Counted from the stretch's first letter, positions 1 through 6,209 are shown. The stretch: 8,281 bases of DNA from JBEKCP01 sp050014815 (GCA_050014815.1 JBEKCP010000250.1:1-8281); one strand, 5' to 3'. Made by a program: numbers and translations. Notes: a model not told the origin generated them from the letters alone.

Positions 1-30
1 TTCAACCCGAGCGGCGGCAATACATGTCGT

Positions 31-108
31 CCGAACACACTAGCCCGACGCGCAAGCGAGGGACGGAAACAACGCAGTCCCTCGCTGGCGCTTCGGGCTA
101 GTGTTCGG
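31..108. repeat. Imperfect inverted repeat (long palindromic element)
   Basis: The left arm (31-64) and right arm (77-108) are reverse complements at 30 of 32 aligned positions, with one 2-base bulge in the left arm and a 12-base loop (65-76). The core reads tagcccgaagcgccagcg on the complement of the right arm. No transposase, target duplication or T-tract is attached. Its transcript would fold into a very stable hairpin. I recall similar sequences scattered between genes in planctomycete genomes, but could not check this. It lies about 130 bases before the first gene's chosen start. A GTG inside the right arm (101) is a false upstream start for that gene. Confidence 0.8.
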
Positions 109-133
109 TGGCCGACGGCCGACACGACACACC

Positions 134-162
134 TTCCCAACGGCGGGCGGAGCCCGTATACT
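134..162 (+). promoter_or_regulatory. Candidate promoter for the 236-1219 gene
   Basis: TTCCCA (134-139) and TATACT (157-162) are separated by 17 bases. They match the sigma70 -35 and -10 consensus at 4 of 6 and 5 of 6 positions. Transcription would start near 169, giving a leader of about 67 bases. It lies just downstream of the inverted repeat. This is a consensus match only. Confidence 0.3.
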
Positions 163-235
163 ACACCAACTACACTCCTTGTCGGACGATATACCACCTT
201 TGGGTGGATTCTACAAAACGGACGGTGCCAGAATT

Positions 236-1219
236 ATGACAGACCGGGAAGAATCGGATCATTGGGCCGAGTTGGCTTCTGCGCTGGGGGCCCAGCCTCC
301 TGCTCAGCCGCCTGGGGAAGGGGAGTTGGGGCAGGCGTCCCAGGACGCCGCGGGGGAATCGTCGCCGCCCGTCTCTTCACCCGCGCCGCCCCGACCGGTT
401 GTTGAGCGGCCCACGCCATCCCAACGGCACCCTGCACCGCGGGTCCGCCGCCCGCCGGCGGCCTGGGACGCCCTGGCGACGGAGCTGGGCATTGAGCCCA
501 GTTCTCCCCCGCCCCCTCCGGTTCTAGTGCCCGCCGAAGGACCGAAGAAGCCGGCGGCAGTGGTCGAGGCCCTTAGCGTGGCGGCCGAAGAACTGTCGGA
601 AGTGGCCGAGGAGTTGGCCACCGTCGCCGACGAGCTGTCCGACGTTGTGGAACCGCCCTCGCCTGAGAAGCGGGAAGGTGAAAAGGAAGGCGGCAGGAGG
701 AGGAGGCGCCGTCGCCGATCTCGCGAACCCTTCCTCCCCGCGCCCGGGGCCGAGCCGGCCGCATCCGAGGAAGTCGAGATGACCGAAACGACCGCCGACC
801 TCGCGATTGAGGAGGAAGGCGTCGCTGGCGGACCGGAGAGCGAGCCGGCCCCGCCTGCCCAGCGGCGGCCGAGGGGCCGGCGGCGTCGCGGCCGTCGGGA
901 AAGGGGCGACCGGCCGGAAGAGGTCCGGCAGGTGATCGATGGCTCGCCGGCCGACGCGGTCGGACCGGCCGGCGTGGCCGACACCGCCGACCTCGACGAC
1001 GGCGAACTGCTCGGTGACGAAGACCACGAAGAGGGCGAAGGCAAGTCCGACCAGGTCGGCTTCCGAAACATTCCCACCTGGCCCGAGGCCGTCGGCATCA
1101 TCGTGGCCAAGAACCTGGAATCGCGGGCGAAGAACCCCGGCGGGGACCAGCGGTCGCGGGGCGGCCAGCGGGGTCGTGGCGGGAGGAACGACCGGCGATC
1201 CTCGAACAGGCGAGGCTAG
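236..1219 (+). CDS. Disordered Pro/Ala/Arg-rich protein with heptad segment and RGG tail (unknown function)
   Basis: I do not recognise a family; 327 residues. The ATG at 236 is chosen because protein-like sequence begins there (MTDREESDHWAELASALG). An in-frame GTG at 101 lies inside an inverted repeat and gives an implausible leader. Seen in order: two copies of a W-x-x-LA-x-x-LG-x-x-P motif (about 10-20 and 77-88) set in proline-rich linkers; four tandem heptads of the form L-[SA]-x-V-A-[ED]-E (113-139), likely a short coiled coil; a run of eight Arg (154-161); a second Arg cluster (210-223); an acidic patch (about 250-271); a compact segment FRNIPTWPEAVGIIVAKNL (275-293); and an RGG/RG-rich tail (304-327). 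No signal peptide or membrane segment is visible, so it is probably cytoplasmic. RGG and Arg clusters usually bind RNA, so an RNA- or ribosome-associated role is an inference. It converges on the cytochrome-like gene with 8 bases between stops. Confidence 0.75.
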   Translation: MTDREESDHWAELASALGAQPPAQPPGEGELGQASQDAAGESSPPVSSPAPPRPVVERPTPSQRHPAPRVRRPPAAWDALATELGIEPSSPPPPPVLVPAEGPKKPAAVVEALSVAAEELSEVAEELATVADELSDVVEPPSPEKREGEKEGGRRRRRRRRSREPFLPAPGAEPAASEEVEMTETTADLAIEEEGVAGGPESEPAPPAQRRPRGRRRRGRRERGDRPEEVRQVIDGSPADAVGPAGVADTADLDDGELLGDEDHEEGEGKSDQVGFRNIPTWPEAVGIIVAKNLESRAKNPGGDQRSRGGQRGRGGRNDRRSSNRRG

Positions 1220-1227
1220 TTCGCTTC

Positions 1228-2073
1228 CTATTTCTCTCCCCCCTTCTTCGGGTGGAAGATCACATGGCAGTCATCGCAGGACTGCTGCAAGCGGTCCATG
1301 TTCTCGCTGACGGCCTTCACGTCCTTGGCGCGGATGCTCCGGTTGACGGCCGTGGCGGCCTCGCGCATCTCTTTGGAGAATTCGAACCATTTCTTCGATT
1401 CCGTCGGCTTGATGGTGTCCCCAACATTGGCCATGTCGCCCTGGGCGATCACGGCCAATGTGGCGGAGGCTGCGCGCGACTCCTTCGCCTTGGAGACCAG
1501 GCGCTCGGGATACTTGGGGTTGGTATAGGTCTTGAGCTTGGTGTTGACGTTGGGGACCTGCTTCATTAGCTCCGGGAGCTTGGCGAGCTTGGCCCACTTG
1601 ACCTCGATCTGTCCCTTGCCCTTGCCATCGGCGGCGGCCACGACGCCTTCCACCGCCTGTTTCGTTGGGGCGTACTCCGTCGTGACGGCCAGTTTTTGGC
1701 AGGCCGCCGCCAGGGCGCCGGCATTGGCCTTGCACTTATTGCCCTCGTCCGACACGCCCAGAGCGATCGCCAGAAGGATCATGGTGTTGCCGGTCTGGCT
1801 GACCTTGCCCTCGGGTAGGTCGTCGTACGCGGCCTTGTTCTCCGTGCCCTTCTGCAGCTCGTCGATGTACTTGTCCATCTGGTACACGAGATCTTCAGCA
1901 GGCGCGAATTCTGAGACTTTCGGCGCTGGCGGCAGGTTTGTGAGGTCGGCCGGCGGATCCGCGGCCTTGGCGTCCGGCGGCAACAGGCCGCCCCACGGCA
2001 AGAGTGCCAGCAGCAACAGGCCGATTCCGGCGGCCGGTAACCAACACCAGTTCAATCGATGCACCAGGTTCAT
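1228..2073 (-). CDS. Secreted cytochrome c'-like protein with one C-terminal CxxCH heme motif
   Basis: 281 residues. The ATG at 2073 is chosen over an extension 11 codons upstream because AAGGAG lies 6 bases before it and a signal peptide follows: basic MNLVHRLNW, a hydrophobic stretch to about residue 30, and an A-K-A type cleavage site near 37. The motif C266-D-D-C269-H270 close to the C terminus is a covalent heme c site. Its position, after an amphipathic helix (ENMDRLQQS), is as in class II cytochromes (cytochrome c'). The protein is about twice the usual c' length. The N-terminal half is also helical and Ala-rich, carries two further cysteines (C114 and C125), but has no CxxCH. Likely periplasmic, binding one heme; electron partner unknown. 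A terminator separates it from the upstream lipoprotein gene, so it probably has its own promoter, although I found no convincing one in 2074-2162. The heme site is clear; the exact family is not certain. Confidence 0.8.
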   Translation of the reverse strand: MNLVHRLNWCWLPAAGIGLLLLALLPWGGLLPPDAKAADPPADLTNLPPAPKVSEFAPAEDLVYQMDKYIDELQKGTENKAAYDDLPEGKVSQTGNTMILLAIALGVSDEGNKCKANAGALAAACQKLAVTTEYAPTKQAVEGVVAAADGKGKGQIEVKWAKLAKLPELMKQVPNVNTKLKTYTNPKYPERLVSKAKESRAASATLAVIAQGDMANVGDTIKPTESKKWFEFSKEMREAATAVNRSIRAKDVKAVSENMDRLQQSCDDCHVIFHPKKGGEK

Positions 2074-2079
2074 TCGACT

Positions 2080-2085
2080 CTCCTT
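2080..2085 (-). promoter_or_regulatory. Ribosome binding site deciding the cytochrome-like start
   Basis: AAGGAG on the minus strand, 6 bases before the ATG at 2073. It fixes this start against the in-frame codon at 2106. The AAGGAGAGT string also occurs before the neighbouring lipoprotein gene at the same spacing. Confidence 0.75.
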
Positions 2086-2162
2086 GAAATTGCGGATGTA
2101 TGCCAAGGGTGTTAGGCAGTTTCTGTTGTGGAAACATCCGTAGACCTACGACCTCGCCCGGG

Positions 2163-2207
2163 AAAAAGGGGCCGCCCCGCGATGGGGCCATCGCAGGGCA
2201 GGTCCCC
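2163..2207 (-). terminator. Rho-independent terminator after the lipoprotein gene
   Basis: Read on the minus strand, 2207 to 2168 folds into a GC-rich hairpin: GGGG-CC-G-CCC-T-GCGATG pairs with CATCGC-G-GGG-C-GG-CCCC, about 17 pairs with two single-base bulges, one G-U pair and a 4-base loop. It is followed directly by five T (2167-2163). It lies 40 bases past the lipoprotein stop codon and 90 bases before the cytochrome-like start, so it should insulate the two genes. On the plus strand the A-run precedes the hairpin, so it acts in one direction only. Confidence 0.8.
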
Positions 2208-2246
2208 AGCAGTGTGTCGCGGCGAGCGCGTGGGAGGCTGTCCCGA

Positions 2247-2675
2247 CTACTTGTCCGCGTCCGGCTTGGCGGGCTCATCCGCCTTCTTCTCGGGCTTGGC
2301 CGGCTCATCGGGCTTCGGCGGCTCGGCCTTCACATCGGGCTTGGCCGGCTCTTCCGGATTGGTCTCCGGCTTCACCTCGGGCTTGGCCGACTCTTCGGGC
2401 TTCATCTCCGGCTTCATCTCGGGCTTGGCCGACTCTTCGGGCTTCATCTCCGGCTTGGGCGGCTCGGCGGGCAGCACGGGCGGCTCGTCGGGCAGCAGGT
2501 CGCGCTTCACCATGGGCTTGGCTGCCGGGGGCTCGGCTACCTTCTTCGTCTCCTTCGCCTTGTCCTTCTTGGGCGCCGGTTGCGGCGAGCAGCCGGGTAG
2601 CGATAGGCCAAGCATCAACACGCCGGCCACAATGGCCGACAACAGATACCAATTCGATTGACGCGTCCACTTCAT
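2247..2675 (-). CDS. Small Pro/Lys/Glu-rich repeat lipoprotein (unknown function)
   Basis: 142 residues. The ATG at 2675 is chosen because AAGGAG precedes it by 6 bases and a lipoprotein signal follows: MKWTRQSNW, a hydrophobic core (VAGVLMLGL), then a lipobox ending L-P-G-C. The Cys would be the lipidated first residue of the mature chain. The rest is low complexity: a charged stretch (PKKDKAKETKKV), then many KPE, EPAKP and KPEMKPEES units to the C terminus. It has no cysteines after the lipobox and no folded domain I can name. Proline/lysine-rich chains tethered to a membrane often act as extended spacers across the periplasm, so a structural role is possible but is inference. It has a good upstream promoter and a downstream terminator, so it is probably a single-gene transcript. 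Divergent from purM. Confidence 0.75.
   Translation of the reverse strand: MKWTRQSNWYLLSAIVAGVLMLGLSLPGCSPQPAPKKDKAKETKKVAEPPAAKPMVKRDLLPDEPPVLPAEPPKPEMKPEESAKPEMKPEMKPEESAKPEVKPETNPEEPAKPDVKAEPPKPDEPAKPEKKADEPAKPDADK
2376..2456 (-). repeat. Tandem 42-base coding repeat in the lipoprotein
   Basis: Positions 2376-2414 and 2418-2456 are identical over 39 bases, a period of 42 bases or 14 codons. Each unit encodes KPEMKPEESAKPE. Shorter degenerate copies flank it. The frame is kept, so it looks like a recent in-frame duplication, as from replication slippage. Confidence 0.9.
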
Positions 2676-2681
2676 ACAACT

Positions 2682-2687
2682 CTCCTT
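2682..2687 (-). promoter_or_regulatory. Ribosome binding site deciding the lipoprotein start
   Basis: AAGGAG on the minus strand, 6 bases before the ATG at 2675. It rules out the 51-codon in-frame extension, which lacks any signal and runs through the promoter region. Confidence 0.75.
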
Positions 2688-2739
2688 AAAGATAAAAAGA
2701 TGGTTGAGCTCGCAGCCGTCGGGCTGTATCCAGTGCGTC

Positions 2740-2767
2740 ATTCTCCCGTTTTCACCGCGCCTGTCAA
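2740..2767 (-). promoter_or_regulatory. Candidate sigma70 promoter of the lipoprotein gene
   Basis: On the minus strand a perfect TTGACA (2767-2762) is followed after 16 bases by GAGAAT (2745-2740), which matches the -10 consensus at 4 of 6. Transcription would start near 2733, giving a leader of about 58 bases with the Shine-Dalgarno at its end. Confidence 0.5.
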
Positions 2768-2781
2768 GCAGCCCGGCACGG

Positions 2782-2834
2782 GCGATCAACAGACTAATGG
2801 GATCGCTGGTGCGGCCTTCCTGCCGCAATTAGTC
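2782..2834. other. Nested dyad symmetry in the lipoprotein/purM intergenic region
   Basis: Three pairings are visible. gcgatc (2782-2787) pairs with gatcgc (2801-2806). tgcggc (2810-2815) pairs with gccgca (2822-2827) around a 6-base loop. gactaat (2792-2798), inside the loop of the first hairpin, pairs with attagtc (2828-2834). Together they could form a pseudoknot-like fold, or a 13-pair stem with an 11-base bulge. The segment lies upstream of both flanking candidate promoters, so it is either DNA-level dyads (regulator sites) or part of an unrecognised small RNA. I see no T-tract. Confidence 0.4.
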
Positions 2835-2900
2835 AATCTTATCCAGATTATCTATCTTGCGAAGCCGTAAGCGGAGGTCCCGTTCCCGGCCCGTTGCCCG

Positions 2901-2929
2901 TTTCCAACTCCCGAACTTCCGATTAGAAT
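2901..2929 (+). promoter_or_regulatory. Candidate promoter of purM
   Basis: TTTCCA (2901-2906) and TAGAAT (2924-2929) are separated by 17 bases and match the consensus at 4 of 6 and 5 of 6. Transcription would start near 2936, about 22 bases before the ATG. No purine riboswitch-like structure fits in so short a leader. Confidence 0.45.
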
Positions 2930-2957
2930 ACGACCCATCTCCACCGGGACGACCACC

Positions 2958-4028
2958 ATGGCAAAAGTGACGTACAAGGATGCGGGCGTTGACCTGGACG
3001 TCTACCGGCAGGCGATGGCACGGCTGCCGCGACTGTTGGCCCGGACGTACACGCCCCGCGTGCTGCCGCTGGAGGGCGGGTTTGCCGGCCTCTTTCAGCT
3101 CGATTTCAAGAACCGGCTGTTCGCCCGGCACTATGAGGACCCGGTCCTGGTAGCCTGCTCCGACGGGGTCGGGACGAAGCTGAAGGTGGCCTCGGCGGTG
3201 GGCGTTCACAACACGATGGGCATCGACCTGGTGGCGATGAGCGTGAACGATGCCCTCTGTTGCGGCGCCGAGCCCCTGTTCTTCCTCGACTACGTAGCCA
3301 TGCCCAAGGACGATCCTGTCCTGCTGGAGCAGTTGGTCGAGGGCGTGGCTGCCGGATGTATCGACGCGGACTGCGCCCTGTTGGGCGGCGAGACGGCGAT
3401 CCTTCCGGACCTGTACGCCCCGGGCGACTACGATTTGGCGGGCTTTTGCGTGGGCGTCGTGCCGCGGAAGCAACTCATCGACGGCTCGGCCATCACCCCG
3501 GGCGACCTGGTGCTGGGGCTGGCCTCCACCGGGCTGCACTCCAACGGATATAGCCTGGCGCGAAAGATCGTCTTCGAGATCGCCGGCCTCCGGGTCGAGC
3601 AATTCGTCGAGGAGTTGGGCTCTACCGTGGGCCAGGCCCTCCTGGAACCGACGCGGATCTACGTCCGGCCGGTCCGGCAGGTGCTGACCTATTATCGCGT
3701 CAAGAACGTGGTGCACGGCATTGCGCACATCACCGGCGGCGGCCTTTGCGAGAACCTTGCGCGGATCGTGCCGGAAGGGGTCCGGGTGGTGTTGGATCGC
3801 GGCAGTTGGCCCGTGCCGCCGGTCTTCTCCTGGCTCCAGCGACTCGGCGAGGTCGAGCAGTCCGAGATGGACCAGGTGTTCAACATGGGCGTTGGGCTCG
3901 CCCTGGTCGTCAGCCCGTTCTATGCCGAGAGCATTCGCGGCCAGTTGGCGCGGTCGGGGATCGTCAACTGGGTGATCGGCCGTGCGGAGGAGGGGCCGCA
4001 AGGGGTGGTTTGGGCGGGCGGGATGTAG
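2958..4028 (+). CDS. purM: Phosphoribosylformylglycinamidine cyclo-ligase (AIR synthetase)
   Basis: 356 residues, about the usual PurM length. It catalyses the ATP-dependent ring closure of formylglycinamidine ribonucleotide to aminoimidazole ribonucleotide, the fifth step of cytoplasmic de novo purine synthesis. Family hallmarks in order: YKDAGVD (6-12), GGFAGLF (40-46), DGVGTKLK (69-76), GIDLVAMSVND (88-98, the metal/ATP region), LLGGETA (141-147), GLASTGLHSNGYSL (187-200), EPTRIYV (230-236), HITGGGL (257-263) and FNMGVG (308-313). Nothing is missing or broken. The ATG at 2958 has only a weak Shine-Dalgarno (GGGA, 8 bases upstream), but MAKVTYKDAGVD is a normal N terminus for the family. 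No other pur gene is adjacent; the neighbours are a divergent lipoprotein gene and a convergent dsbD, so it appears to be transcribed alone. Confidence 0.97.
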   Translation: MAKVTYKDAGVDLDVYRQAMARLPRLLARTYTPRVLPLEGGFAGLFQLDFKNRLFARHYEDPVLVACSDGVGTKLKVASAVGVHNTMGIDLVAMSVNDALCCGAEPLFFLDYVAMPKDDPVLLEQLVEGVAAGCIDADCALLGGETAILPDLYAPGDYDLAGFCVGVVPRKQLIDGSAITPGDLVLGLASTGLHSNGYSLARKIVFEIAGLRVEQFVEELGSTVGQALLEPTRIYVRPVRQVLTYYRVKNVVHGIAHITGGGLCENLARIVPEGVRVVLDRGSWPVPPVFSWLQRLGEVEQSEMDQVFNMGVGLALVVSPFYAESIRGQLARSGIVNWVIGRAEEGPQGVVWAGGM

Positions 4029-4066
4029 TGGCACAACACCGCTGAGATGGCACATTGATAAACTGC

Positions 4067-4143
4067 CGTTTAGCGGGCGGGCTTGGCCGCCAAGAGCCGG
4101 TTGATGCACGGTTCGCTCGGCGGGCAAGCCCGCCCGCTAAACG
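4067..4143. repeat. Inverted repeat between convergent purM and dsbD
   Basis: Arms 4067-4091 and 4119-4143 are reverse complements at 24 of 25 positions, with a 27-base loop. The arm core reads gtttagcgggcgggcttg. It starts 38 bases past the purM stop and ends 3 bases before the dsbD stop on the other strand. A transcript from either side would form a long hairpin, so it may serve as a bidirectional 3' end, but neither side has a T-tract. I recall gttTAGCGGGCGGGCTTG-like repeats in planctomycete genomes; not verified. Confidence 0.85.
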
Positions 4144-4146
4144 TGC

Positions 4147-6009
4147 TCACCCCGACCGTTTAGCGGTCGGCGGTGCCTGCGATGGCCCGGCCTGACGCAG
4201 CGCATCGAGCACTTGGCTCTCCGTCACGCGGTCGGGCAGGATCATCGGCTTCTGGTCGGGGCCGCTGCGCGCCGGATAGATGACCAATAGCGGGATCGAA
4301 TCGTAGCCCAATTCCTTGATCGCCCGCTTGATCATCGGCGACTTATCAGTCCAGTCGGCCAGCATGGGAACTACGCCGTTCTCCTGAATGAGTTTCCAGA
4401 CCTTTTCGGTCTCAATGTTCCACTTCAGGTTCCACTTGCAAGTGGGGCACCAGTTGGCGCTGAAATCGACGATAACCGTCTTGTTATCTTGCCGGGCCCT
4501 GGCCAGGGCCTCAGGCGAATAGGGTTGCCAGGGAATCTTGGGATCCAGCAGGAGCACGGTGAAACAGAGCGTTGCGATCGCCCCCATCCACAAGACGGCT
4601 GCCGCCCAGGCCGCGGTCCGGCGCTCGGGACTCGCCGTCAAGGGCGTGCGGCCGATCAGCCACGCCCCAAACCAGACGCCGACCAGCAGAAACGCCAGTG
4701 TCGGAGTGAAGTAGGCCGAGTTGAGCCCGGTCATCAACCAGACCACCGTGCCCAACAAAAGAAACCCCATGACCTGTTTGAAGGTTTCCATCCACTGACC
4801 AGGTTTGGGCAGGCTGCGGACGAGGCCGGGAAAAGCGCCGAGCACGAGGTACGGCATCGCCATCCCGAGGCCCATGGCGGCGAAAATGCAATAGGCCACG
4901 ACGGGATGCTGCGTGAGCACATACGCGAAGGCGGCTCCCAAGAACGGCCCGCTGCACGGCGTGGCCAGCACGGTGGCGAAGACGCCTTTGAAGAAGGCCC
5001 CGCTGGCCCCCTCCCGGGCTTGAAGCTCGTTGGCACGGCCCCTGCCCATGAAACCGGGAATCGGAATCTCCCATACGCCCAGGAAGCTCAGCGCCATGGC
5101 GAACACGGCGGCACAGAGGGTGACCTTAAACCACGGCAGCGTGAACTGCTCCCCCCAGGCCTGTCCCGCCGTCGCCGCCAGGACCGCCAGGATCATGAAG
5201 ACCGACATCACCCCGACTGAGTACCAAAGGTTCAGCGCAAACACCCGCGAGCGGCTCTCGCCCGCCTGCTCCAGGAACGAAAGGATTTTCAGGCTGATGA
5301 CCGGCAGAACACATGGCATGAGGTTCAGGATCATGCCGCCCAAGAAAGCGAACCAGAGTTGCACGAACAGCGTGTGGAGGTCGATCTGCGAGATATCTCG
5401 CGTCGGGGCGGCCGGCGGGGGACTGACGGCGACCTCGCGGCTGAGCGTGGCGACGAAGGGCAACTCGCGCGGCGGCAGGCATTGATCCGCCTGGCACGGC
5501 TGGACGCTGATTCGCCCCCCGATCCTAGCCGTTTGGGGGTCCACCCCCCCGCGGAACCGGATCGGCGCGGACCACGTGACCATGCCGTGATGGGTCTCGA
5601 CCTTCAAATTGTCGAAGACCGGCTCGATCTTGACCTCGGGGGCCGGCGTTGCCTGGAAAGCGCCCGCTAGGGTGTAATCCCGCGGCGGGTCGAGCAGTAT
5701 CTTCGTTGCGTTGGGCCCGCCGGGGGCCTGCGTAATCGAATAAATGTGCCAACCGGGCTTGATCGTCGCCGTGATGAACAGTTGGGCGATGCCATCGGCA
5801 GTGGGCTGAGTAAAACGGGCATCGATCCGGACCGGCTCATCGTCTCGCGCCGCGAACAGCCCCATAGCTTCCGGATTATCGGCCGCCCTGGCGCCGGGGG
5901 GAGAACTGTCCAAAACCACCTGGCCCATACATGCTGGGCATACAAATACCCCAATAAGGACCACTATGCCCGACAGGGCTGTCAGGAAACGATGATTGTG
6001 CACTTGCAA
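4147..6009 (-). CDS. dsbD: Thiol:disulfide interchange protein, DsbD family
   Basis: 620 residues. DsbD moves electrons from cytoplasmic thioredoxin through the inner membrane to periplasmic thiol proteins, including those used in cytochrome c maturation. All three domains are present. After a Sec signal (about 8-30), an N-terminal alpha domain carries C172-x4-C177-LPP. A central eight-helix membrane domain (about 211-488) has the cysteine pair C233 in MPCVLP and C352 in ATPCSGPF. A thioredoxin-like C-terminal domain (about 489-607) has C521-P-T-C524 and the cis-proline SIP (571-573). Every redox cysteine is present. E. coli DsbD has CX5C in the alpha domain; this protein has CX4C followed by LPP, which I recall from other DsbD branches. 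The start is TTG at 6009, supported by ACGGAG 8 bases upstream; a GTG two codons later is less well spaced. The last residues, TAKRSG, are encoded by repeat-like DNA. Confidence 0.93.
   Translation of the reverse strand: MQVHNHRFLTALSGIVVLIGVFVCPACMGQVVLDSSPPGARAADNPEAMGLFAARDDEPVRIDARFTQPTADGIAQLFITATIKPGWHIYSITQAPGGPNATKILLDPPRDYTLAGAFQATPAPEVKIEPVFDNLKVETHHGMVTWSAPIRFRGGVDPQTARIGGRISVQPCQADQCLPPRELPFVATLSREVAVSPPPAAPTRDISQIDLHTLFVQLWFAFLGGMILNLMPCVLPVISLKILSFLEQAGESRSRVFALNLWYSVGVMSVFMILAVLAATAGQAWGEQFTLPWFKVTLCAAVFAMALSFLGVWEIPIPGFMGRGRANELQAREGASGAFFKGVFATVLATPCSGPFLGAAFAYVLTQHPVVAYCIFAAMGLGMAMPYLVLGAFPGLVRSLPKPGQWMETFKQVMGFLLLGTVVWLMTGLNSAYFTPTLAFLLVGVWFGAWLIGRTPLTASPERRTAAWAAAVLWMGAIATLCFTVLLLDPKIPWQPYSPEALARARQDNKTVIVDFSANWCPTCKWNLKWNIETEKVWKLIQENGVVPMLADWTDKSPMIKRAIKELGYDSIPLLVIYPARSGPDQKPMILPDRVTESQVLDALRQAGPSQAPPTAKRSG
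4152..4170. repeat. Short hairpin with the same TTTAGCGG core, inside the dsbD 3' end
   Basis: A 7-pair stem, ccgaccg with cggtcgg, encloses the loop tttag. The string cgtttagcgg is shared with the left arm of the inverted repeat at 4067-4091. It covers the last codons of dsbD and encodes most of the C-terminal PTAKRSG. Confidence 0.6.
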
Positions 6010-6017
6010 GGGGCGAT

Positions 6018-6023
6018 CTCCGT
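6018..6023 (-). promoter_or_regulatory. Ribosome binding site supporting the TTG start of dsbD
   Basis: ACGGAG on the minus strand, 8 bases before the TTG at 6009. The in-frame GTG at 6003 would be 14 bases away, so TTG is preferred. No in-frame ATG lies nearby. Confidence 0.55.
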
Positions 6024-6048
6024 AAACTATTACGTCCTGTGCCGCCGT

Positions 6049-6077
6049 ATTGTACCCGTGTCGGCAGCCCGGCCCAA
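6049..6077 (-). promoter_or_regulatory. Candidate promoter of dsbD
   Basis: On the minus strand TTGGGC (6077-6072) and TACAAT (6054-6049) are 17 bases apart; matches are 3 of 6 and 5 of 6. Transcription would start near 6042, giving a leader of about 33 bases. Another -10-like TATACT (6092-6087) lacks a matching -35. Confidence 0.3.
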
Positions 6078-6100
6078 TAGAATTCCAGTATATCCGCCAT

Positions 6101-6176
6101 TATGTACTCGGCACACTCCGTGTGCCGGATTCCGCGACCATCCTTCGGACGGTGCCCGGAGTGTGCGGACTACATG
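6101..6176. repeat. Imperfect inverted repeat between divergent dsbD and P-II genes
   Basis: Arms 6101-6127 and 6150-6176 are reverse complements at 21 of 27 positions around a 22-base loop. The left arm is itself a hairpin: cggcaca (6109-6115) pairs with tgtgccg (6121-6127) around ctccg. The right arm ends 5 bases before the candidate -35 box of the P-II gene. I recall CGGCACACTCCGTGTGCC-like repeats in planctomycetes, so it may be a dispersed element and not an operator. Not verified. Confidence 0.7.
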
Positions 6177-6181
6177 GGGGC

Positions 6182-6209
6182 TTGTCTGGCCCGCGCCCGC
6201 GGTTATTCT
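6182..6209 (+). promoter_or_regulatory. Candidate promoter of the P-II gene
   Basis: TTGTCT (6182-6187) and TATTCT (6204-6209) are 16 bases apart, each matching the sigma70 consensus at 4 of 6. Transcription would start near 6216, about 36 bases before the start codon. I see no clear sigma54 (GG-N10-GC) promoter, which is often found before nitrogen genes. Confidence 0.3.

Noticed and set aside
304..1110. Long Ser/Pro/Arg-rich minus-strand frames opposite the first gene
   Set aside because: Low-complexity antisense of a low-complexity gene, without start signals. The plus frame has heptads and a coherent C-terminal motif.
2376..2456. CRISPR-like direct repeats
   Set aside because: The units are contiguous, in frame and coding, with no spacers and no cas genes nearby.
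2247..2675. TonB or TonB-like energy transducer
   Set aside because: The Pro/Lys repeats recall the TonB linker, but the chain is anchored by a lipobox and has no C-terminal TonB domain.
2936..2957. Purine riboswitch before purM
   Set aside because: The predicted leader is about 22 bases, too short for an aptamer, and no conserved purine aptamer loops are seen upstream.
2829..4127. A 432-codon open frame on the minus strand opposite purM
   Set aside because: It is longer than purM but His/Arg-rich with no recognisable domain, and purM shows every family motif in order. It is a shadow of GC-rich codon use.
5920..5990. DsbD as a lipoprotein, because of the cysteines in FVCPACMGQ
   Set aside because: The residue three before the second Cys is Cys and not Leu/Val/Ile, so the lipobox is poor; an ordinary Sec signal fits the family.
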